Translations under genes and position numbers: made by a program | In this document: positions 24,711-31,299 of the stretch, piece after piece | Numbering within the stretch: position 1 is the first letter of the stretch | How the letters are laid out: every line of letters starts with the position of its first letter | From: Comamonadaceae bacterium | GTDB taxonomy: Bacteria; Pseudomonadota; Gammaproteobacteria; Burkholderiales; Burkholderiaceae | Reading direction: 5' to 3' | DNA length: 31,299 bases | NCBI GenBank assembly: GCA_947505995.1 | Contig: CANNNB010000002.1 | Location: forward strand, 1-31,299 | Notes under the pieces: model-generated | Told to the model about the DNA's origin: nothing | What the model saw: only the letters and a program-made list of their open reading frames with translations | Database searches by the model: none

Positions 24711-25593
24711 GAAACTCAAACACGGTTATGCAGTCGCCTTGATGGTGCTGGTGACCGCTTTGTGGTCCATTGCCGGCGTTGTTTCGCGTCACCTTGATCA
24801 AGCCAGTGGATTTGAAGTCACCTTTTGGCGAAGCGCATTCACTGTGTTGGGCTTGCTTATCATTTTGACTGTTTGGCAAGGTTGGCGGGTGTGGACTAAG
24901 CTTCCTTGGCGCAGTCCTTATTTTTGGCTATCTGGTTTATGTTGGAGCATCATGTTCACAGCCTTCATGATGGCTTTGACCCTGACCGCTGTTGCCAATG
25001 TTTTGATCACACTTGCCTGCGGGCCTCTGCTAACAGCCCTAGGCTCGTGGCTGTTTACTTCACACCGTTTGCCCCTTCGAACTTGGCTTGCCATTGGTGT
25101 TGCTGGGGCCGGTATTGCCATGATGTTTGTAAGCCAATTGCAGCTGGGCGATCCCAATTTCCTTTTGGGTGTGAGCATTGCACTTTGCGTACCCTTGGCG
25201 GGAGCAACACAATGGAATTTGACCCACCAAAGTCAAAGGTCAGGTGTCGCCATCGATTTGGTTCCTTCGGTATTGTTGGGTGCAGTTATTTCCTGCCTCT
25301 TAACACTGCCAATGGCTTGGCCATTGCAAGCCAATGTGCATGACATCAGTTTGCTGGCTTTGTTGGGCATTGTGCAGTTGGCAATTCCGTGTACGCTGTC
25401 TGTTGTCTGCGCCAGGGTTTTAAAGGCGCCAGAAGTCTCTTTGCTGGCTTTGCTGGAAGTTATATTTGGCATAGCCTTGGCTTGGTGGGGTGCCAATGAA
25501 GAACCTCATACCAGTGTTTTAATCGGTGGCAGTTTAGTCATTGCTGCCTTGTTTGGCAACGAATGGTTTGGATGGAAGCAACGCAAGGTTTGA
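24706..25593 (+). CDS. EamA/DMT-family transporter
   Basis: This 295-residue protein shows about ten hydrophobic segments in two repeats, the layout of the EamA (drug/metabolite) transporter family of the inner membrane. The first helix contains ALWSIAGVVSRHLD and WRSAF lies at its end, both family-like. The second half has PCTLSVVCARVLKAPEVSLLALLEVIFGIAL, matching the conserved EamA segment before the last helices. The start is GTG at 24706; an ATG 36 bases further in would cut into the first helix. It lies 36 bases after typA without a terminator between, so it may be read with that operon. The substrate is unknown. Confidence 0.88.
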   Translation: MLKLKHGYAVALMVLVTALWSIAGVVSRHLDQASGFEVTFWRSAFTVLGLLIILTVWQGWRVWTKLPWRSPYFWLSGLCWSIMFTAFMMALTLTAVANVLITLACGPLLTALGSWLFTSHRLPLRTWLAIGVAGAGIAMMFVSQLQLGDPNFLLGVSIALCVPLAGATQWNLTHQSQRSGVAIDLVPSVLLGAVISCLLTLPMAWPLQANVHDISLLALLGIVQLAIPCTLSVVCARVLKAPEVSLLALLEVIFGIALAWWGANEEPHTSVLIGGSLVIAALFGNEWFGWKQRKV

Positions 25594-25600
25594 TGCAATC

Positions 25601-26701
25601 ATGAACAATTCTTCAACAAATACTGAAGCGCTCGTTCGCCACGAGATCGAGGGACGAGTGGGCTGCATTACATTGAATCGCCCTAAAGCCTTGAATGCCT
25701 TGACGCTCGACATGGTGCGCATGTTAACCAATGCCTTGTTGGAATTTCAGAACAACCCGCAGGTTTTGGCTGTCTTGGTTCGTGGGCAGGGTAAAGAAGA
25801 ACCGTTCGGACATTTTTGTGCTGGCGGCGACATTCGATTCTTTCACCAAGCGGCAAAGGCAAATGATGAAAGTTTAGGTGACTTCTTCACGGAAGAGTAT
25901 GCCTTGAACCATTTGATTCACACCTATGCCAAACCTTACATCGCCTTCATGGATGGTGTTGTGATGGGCGGCGGTATGGGCATCAGTCAGGGCGCAAGCA
26001 TGCGCATCGTGACAGACAGAACTCAGATGGCCATGCCCGAAACACACATCGGTTTGTTCCCCGATGTTGGTGGCGGTTATTTTCTCAGCAGATGCCCGGG
26101 CCACCTCGGTGAATACTTGGGGCTTACAGGTCAAAAAATCAATGGCCATCAGGCTATCTTGGCAGGGCTGGCTGATGGCCTGATAGAAGCCCAGAGATTG
26201 CCCCTGATCTGGTCAACTTTACTTAAAACACCTTTTGAAACTGGTGAATCAGTAGAGCGCTGGTTACAAAGTCAATTTACAAAATTTGATCCTGCCCAAT
26301 TCCCAGACAAACTTGCTATCGATAAATGCTTTGCGGCTGACAGTCCTTTGCAAATTAGCTTGGCCCTAGAGCAGGAAAATTCAGAGTGGGCTCGTCAAAC
26401 ACTTGCAAGTCTTAACAAGGCCTCTCCTTTGATGGTGTATGTGGTCTTAGCTCAAATTCGCAAGGCGCGCACCATGGGTTTGGCAGACGATCTTCGCATG
26501 GAACGAGACATGGTTCAGCATTGTTTTCATTTGCGAGAAAAGAGTGAAACGGTGGAGGGCATTCGCGCATTGGCCATTGACAAAGATCACCAACCCCAGT
26601 GGGCTCATGCGAACTTGTCAGATGTAGGTCAACATGAATGGCCGCTTTTTTTCCAGAGTCCTTGGACCCCAACGACTCACCCCTTGCGTCATTTGAACTA
26701 A
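25601..26701 (+). CDS. Enoyl-CoA hydratase/isomerase family, 3-hydroxyisobutyryl-CoA hydrolase-like
   Basis: This 366-residue crotonase-fold protein has the oxyanion-hole motifs FCAGGDIRFF (72-81) and GGGMGISQGA, then AMPETHIGLFPDVGGGYFLSR with Glu147 and Asp155. The eight-residue spacing of that Glu and Asp equals that of the catalytic pair in human HIBCH, and the long C-terminal part (about 190-366) is typical of the ECH_2 subgroup rather than simple hydratases. The likely reaction is hydrolysis of 3-hydroxyisobutyryl-CoA in valine breakdown, but no other valine-pathway gene is nearby. ATG 25601 is chosen because the protein then begins shortly before the conserved RVGCITLNRPKALNALT; the open frame extends to 25541 inside the EamA gene. 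It ends six bases from the convergent smpB. Confidence 0.85.
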   Translation: MNNSSTNTEALVRHEIEGRVGCITLNRPKALNALTLDMVRMLTNALLEFQNNPQVLAVLVRGQGKEEPFGHFCAGGDIRFFHQAAKANDESLGDFFTEEYALNHLIHTYAKPYIAFMDGVVMGGGMGISQGASMRIVTDRTQMAMPETHIGLFPDVGGGYFLSRCPGHLGEYLGLTGQKINGHQAILAGLADGLIEAQRLPLIWSTLLKTPFETGESVERWLQSQFTKFDPAQFPDKLAIDKCFAADSPLQISLALEQENSEWARQTLASLNKASPLMVYVVLAQIRKARTMGLADDLRMERDMVQHCFHLREKSETVEGIRALAIDKDHQPQWAHANLSDVGQHEWPLFFQSPWTPTTHPLRHLN

Positions 26702-26707
26702 AGCCAC

Positions 26708-27199
26708 TTAGCGGTTACGGCTTTTCATAGCGCGTTCAACTTCTCGCTTGCCTTCGCGATCTTTAATGGTGTCGCGCTTGTCATGTTCGGCCTTGCCCTT
26801 GGCAAGGGCAATTTCACATTTGATGAAGCCCGTCTTCCAATGAAGGTTGATGGGCACAAGCGTGAACCCCTTTTGCTCAACCTTGCTGCTCAGCCTGTCA
26901 ATTTCGTCGCGTTTCAACAGAAGTTTGCGCGTGCGGGCAGCTTCAGGGTTGACGTGGGTTGAGGCCGTTTTCAGAGGGTTGATCAAACAACCGATGATGA
27001 ACATTTCTTTGTTGCGAATGACCACATAGCCATCGGTCAGTTGAACCTTGCCTTCCCTGACGGCTTTAACCTCCCATCCCTCAAGCACCATGCCACACTC
27101 ATGCCGCTCTTCAAAAAAGTAGTCAAAGGCTGCTTTTTTGTTTTCAGCAATGAGGCCAGATTTACCAGGGCCTTTGTTTTTGGGGGGTGGCGTAGCCAT
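26708..27199 (-). CDS. smpB: SsrA-binding protein SmpB
   Basis: SmpB binds tmRNA and brings it to stalled ribosomes for trans-translation. The 163-residue protein shows the family core [40 protein letters not shown] and [11 protein letters not shown], and ends in the basic tail ([19 protein letters not shown]) that enters the empty mRNA channel. The start MATPPPKNK lacks a clear ribosome site. It is convergent with the hydrolase gene and divergent from ratA, an arrangement common in proteobacteria. No tmRNA gene lies in this window. Confidence 0.97.
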   Translation of the reverse strand: MATPPPKNKGPGKSGLIAENKKAAFDYFFEERHECGMVLEGWEVKAVREGKVQLTDGYVVIRNKEMFIIGCLINPLKTASTHVNPEAARTRKLLLKRDEIDRLSSKVEQKGFTLVPINLHWKTGFIKCEIALAKGKAEHDKRDTIKDREGKREVERAMKSRNR

Positions 27200-27235
27200 G
27201 TGTGAGAATCTGCAATGTACTTGTGGTTGTTGTTT

Positions 27236-27265
27236 TTGCTACTGAGGGCTCTGAGAAATTACAAT
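27236..27265 (+). promoter_or_regulatory. Candidate promoter of ratA-rnfH
   Basis: TTGCTA (27236-27241), an 18-base spacer and TACAAT (27260-27265) lie in the 87-base gap between the divergent smpB and ratA genes. The start of transcription would fall about 15 bases before the ratA ATG, leaving a very short leader with no Shine-Dalgarno. Confidence 0.4.
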
Positions 27266-27286
27266 CTACAGAATTAGTCTTATTGT

Positions 27287-27739
27287 ATGAAGAAACTTCT
27301 CAAATCTGTCCTGATCTGGTACACCCCAGAGGAAATGTACCGTCTTGTCACGGATGTTGACCAATACATGCATTTCTTGCCTTGGTGCAATCATTCTAAA
27401 GTTTTGCATTTCAGCGCTCTTGAAATGGATGCCGAGGTCGGAATTGGGCTAGCCGGTATGAGCCAAGTTTTTGTGACCCACAACACGCACATTGAAAATC
27501 ACGAGGTACGCATGAAATTGGTCAAGGGACCATTTTCTAATTTAGACGGCACCTGGACATTTGATCCTGTGGGAGACAATTCGCAGAGGGCTTGCAAAGT
27601 CACTTTGTCGCTTGAGTATGGTTTTTCTAGTCCCACCTTGGCTGCAGTGGTTGGGCCCGTTTTTGACAAAATTGCCGCCAGTTTGGTAGACGCTTTTGTT
27701 AAGCGCGCGGAACAAGTTTATGGTGCCGAAAGCACATGA
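27287..27739 (+). CDS. ratA: RatA/Coq10-family START-domain protein
   Basis: The 150-residue protein is a single polyketide-cyclase/START-like domain of the Coq10 family: VLIWYTPEEMYRLVTDVDQYMHFLPWC at the N-terminus and MKLVKGPFSNLDGTWTF in the middle. Members have been described both as ubiquinone-binding proteins that support respiration and, in E. coli, as the RatA ribosome-association toxin. The sequence does not decide between these, so the name follows its place beside smpB and rnfH. Its stop overlaps the rnfH start, so the two are probably translated together. Confidence 0.88.
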   Translation: MKKLLKSVLIWYTPEEMYRLVTDVDQYMHFLPWCNHSKVLHFSALEMDAEVGIGLAGMSQVFVTHNTHIENHEVRMKLVKGPFSNLDGTWTFDPVGDNSQRACKVTLSLEYGFSSPTLAAVVGPVFDKIAASLVDAFVKRAEQVYGAEST

Positions 27740-28089
27740 TGCAAATTCAATGTCTTTTCAGCCCAGCACCCAGGCAATTGATTGAAGTTACTTTGACCTT
27801 GCCAGATGCGTGCACTGTATTTGACGCAATACAGTCATTTAAATTGTGCCCAGAACTTAAAGCGCACCTCAAAATTTTTGAATTGGCACTTAAAGAAGAA
27901 CGCGGGCAAGGTATTTGGGGCCGCATCGTCCAACTGTCTGACCTTCTCAAGCCGGGAGATCGCTTGGAAATTTACCGATCACTTTTGGTTGACCCCAAAT
28001 TGGCTCGCAAAAAGCGATTTAAAGGGCAGGGTAAAGGGCGGACGGGTCTTTTTGCGAGACGCAGAGTTGGGGCAGTGGCGGGCTATTAA
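27736..28089 (+). CDS. rnfH: RnfH family protein (RatB, UPF0125)
   Basis: This small 117-residue protein has a ubiquitin-like beta-grasp core: IQCLFSPAPRQLIEVTLTLP, then DAIQSFKL, WGRIVQLSDLLKPGDRLEIYRSLLVDPK. The pattern VxLxxGDRxEIYRPLxxDPK is the RnfH hallmark. Its cellular role is unclear. A basic Gly/Arg/Lys tail (RKKRFKGQGKGRTGLFARRR) makes it somewhat longer than many relatives. Translation starts at ATG 27736 (overlapping the ratA stop) or ATG 27739. Confidence 0.9.
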   Translation: MMQIQCLFSPAPRQLIEVTLTLPDACTVFDAIQSFKLCPELKAHLKIFELALKEERGQGIWGRIVQLSDLLKPGDRLEIYRSLLVDPKLARKKRFKGQGKGRTGLFARRRVGAVAGY

Positions 28090-29625
<1,536 letters not shown>

Positions 29626-29672
29626 TTCAGTGTATTGCTTTGTTTGAAACCATTGATTGATTCTGAACTTCC

Positions 29673-31286
29673 ATGCAGCATTCCAAAATTTTGATCCTTG
29701 ACTTTGGCTCACAAGTGACGCAACTCATTGCGCGCCGAGTTCGTGAAGCCCATGTATTTTGTGAAGTGCATCCCTGCGATGTCAGCAGCGACTGGGTTCG
29801 CGATTACGCCAAAGATGGCAATCTCAAGGGCATTATCTTGTCGGGTTCACACGCCAGCGTTTACGAAGTTGACGACCGCGCGCCTGATGCTGTTTTCGAA
29901 TTAGGTATTCCTGTTTTGGGAATTTGCTACGGCATGCAAACCATGGCCGAGCAGTTGGGCGGCAAAGTTGAAGCAGGTCAAACGCGTGAGTTTGGCTATG
30001 CTGAAGTTCGTGCCCACGGCCATACAGAATTGCTCAAGGGCATTGAAGACTTTGCCACATCAGATGGCCACGGCATGCTCAAGGTTTGGATGAGCCATGG
30101 CGACAAGGTGACGCAGTTACCCGCGGGCTTCAAAGTGATGGCATCTACACCTGCTTGTCCTATTGCAGGCATGGCCGATGAAGCGCGGCGTTTTTATGCG
30201 GTTCAGTTTCACCCTGAAGTGACGCACACCGTGCAAGGTCAAGCGCTTTTGAATCGCTTCGTGTTGGACATCTGTCAGGCAAGTCCCGACTGGATCATGG
30301 GCGATTACATTGAAGAGGCCGTTGCCAAAATTCGCGAACAAGTTGGCGCCGAAGAAGTTATTCTGGGCTTGTCTGGTGGCGTCGATTCTTCTGTGGCAGC
30401 AGCCCTCATTCACCGCGCCATTGGCGATCAACTGACTTGCGTGTTTGTAGACCATGGGCTTTTGCGCTTGAACGAAGGCGACATGGTCATGGAAATGTTC
30501 GAAGGCAAATTGCATGCGCGCGTGATTCGCGTCAATGCCAGCGATTTGTTTTTAGGCAAGTTGGCCGGCGTGAGCGAGCCTGAACAAAAACGCAAAATCA
30601 TTGGCGGCTTGTTTGTCGATGTGTTCAAAGACGAAGCAGCCAAATTGAAAGCGGGTACGGGCGGTCACAAGGGAGCAAGCTTTTTGGCTCAAGGCACTAT
30701 TTACCCAGATGTCATTGAATCTGGTGGTGCCAAAAGCAAAAAGGCTGTGACCATCAAGAGCCACCACAATGTGGGTGGTTTGCCCGAACAGCTGGGTTTG
30801 AAGTTGTTAGAACCACTGCGCGAACTTTTCAAAGACGAAGTGCGGGAATTAGGTGTGGCACTGGGCTTGCCGCGCGAGATGGTCTATCGCCATCCCTTCC
30901 CAGGTCCCGGTTTGGGTGTTCGCATTTTGGGTGAAGTTAAAAAAGAATATGCCGATTTGCTGCGCCGTGCCGATGCCATCTTCATTGAAGAGTTGCGCAA
31001 CTTCACCGATGACCAAGGCAAGTCTTGGTACGATCTGACCAGCCAAGCCTTCGCGGTATTTTTGCCAGTCAAGAGCGTGGGTGTGATGGGCGATGGCCGT
31101 ACTTACGAGTACGTGGTTGCCCTAAGAGCTGTTCAAACTTCTGACTTTATGACGGCTGACTGGGCTGAATTGCCCTATGCCTTGCTGAAGAAAGTGTCTG
31201 GCCGAATCATCAACGAAGTGCGCGGCATTAACCGTGTGACCTATGACGTCAGCAGCAAACCGCCCGCTACCATTGAGTGGGAGTGA
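29673..31286 (+). CDS. guaA: GMP synthase (glutamine-hydrolysing) GuaA
   Basis: GuaA aminates XMP to GMP using glutamine and ATP. The 537-residue protein is complete. The N-terminal class I amidotransferase has its triad in GICYGMQ (Cys85) and HPEV (His180, Glu182). The ATP-pyrophosphatase domain has the P-loop SGGVDSS (234-240), and the dimerisation domain carries [12 protein letters not shown]. The C-terminus ends KPPATIEWE, the usual ending of the family. It lies 47 bases after guaB without a clear ribosome site and stops 13 bases before the window ends, so no terminator can be seen. Confidence 0.98.
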   Translation: MQHSKILILDFGSQVTQLIARRVREAHVFCEVHPCDVSSDWVRDYAKDGNLKGIILSGSHASVYEVDDRAPDAVFELGIPVLGICYGMQTMAEQLGGKVEAGQTREFGYAEVRAHGHTELLKGIEDFATSDGHGMLKVWMSHGDKVTQLPAGFKVMASTPACPIAGMADEARRFYAVQFHPEVTHTVQGQALLNRFVLDICQASPDWIMGDYIEEAVAKIREQVGAEEVILGLSGGVDSSVAAALIHRAIGDQLTCVFVDHGLLRLNEGDMVMEMFEGKLHARVIRVNASDLFLGKLAGVSEPEQKRKIIGGLFVDVFKDEAAKLKAGTGGHKGASFLAQGTIYPDVIESGGAKSKKAVTIKSHHNVGGLPEQLGLKLLEPLRELFKDEVRELGVALGLPREMVYRHPFPGPGLGVRILGEVKKEYADLLRRADAIFIEELRNFTDDQGKSWYDLTSQAFAVFLPVKSVGVMGDGRTYEYVVALRAVQTSDFMTADWAELPYALLKKVSGRIINEVRGINRVTYDVSSKPPATIEWE

Positions 31287-31299
31287 TTGGTCGTTTGTA

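Noticed and set aside
24232..24879. 215-codon open frame antisense to typA
   Set aside because: It is a mirror of a highly conserved gene, its translation is low-complexity in His/Asn/Gln, and it has no family motif.

Overview
The window looks like a chromosomal segment of a betaproteobacterium, most likely order Burkholderiales and probably family Comamonadaceae. This is inferred from the rimP-nusA-infB-rbfA-truB-typA order, the smpB / ratA-rnfH / guaB-guaA block, the RimP N-terminus and the LdcA-like decarboxylase. The base composition appears moderate rather than GC-rich, which would fit a freshwater or planktonic member, but I could not compute it. No search was run; all family calls are from reading motifs.

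Left part (1-6361), accessory in character: the 3'-truncated end of a minus-strand MFS exporter; an AT-rich divergent control region; a 979-residue TonB-dependent receptor; a hairpin plus T-run; and an exported S9-family serine peptidase with a complete Ser-Asp-His triad. A minus-strand tRNA-Ser(GGA) lies directly behind the peptidase. The receptor-peptidase pair is the most interesting part of the window: together they could import an oligopeptide, possibly a topologically constrained one, and cleave it in the periplasm.

Middle part (6476-16265): a PLP-dependent Lys/Orn/Arg decarboxylase, fabI on the minus strand, and divergent from fabI a four-gene peptide/opine-type ABC importer. The importer genes are tightly coupled (TGATG and ATGA overlaps) and several components are unusually large: a 748-residue lipoprotein with a C-terminal membrane helix, a 484-residue second permease and a double-cassette ATPase.

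Right part (16266-31299), housekeeping: a leader with promoter-like boxes, an intrinsic terminator and a second hairpin, followed by rimP, nusA, infB, rbfA, truB and typA (RNA polymerase and ribosome function). Then come an EamA transporter, a 3-hydroxyisobutyryl-CoA hydrolase-like protein, smpB on the minus strand, the divergent ratA-rnfH pair, and guaB-guaA for GMP synthesis. guaA is complete and ends 13 bases before the window does.

There is no CRISPR array, insertion sequence, integrase, phage gene or rRNA in the window, and no gap between genes exceeds about 260 bases. I do not see a clearly new biological system. The best leads are the receptor-peptidase pair and the possible attenuator in front of rimP-nusA.
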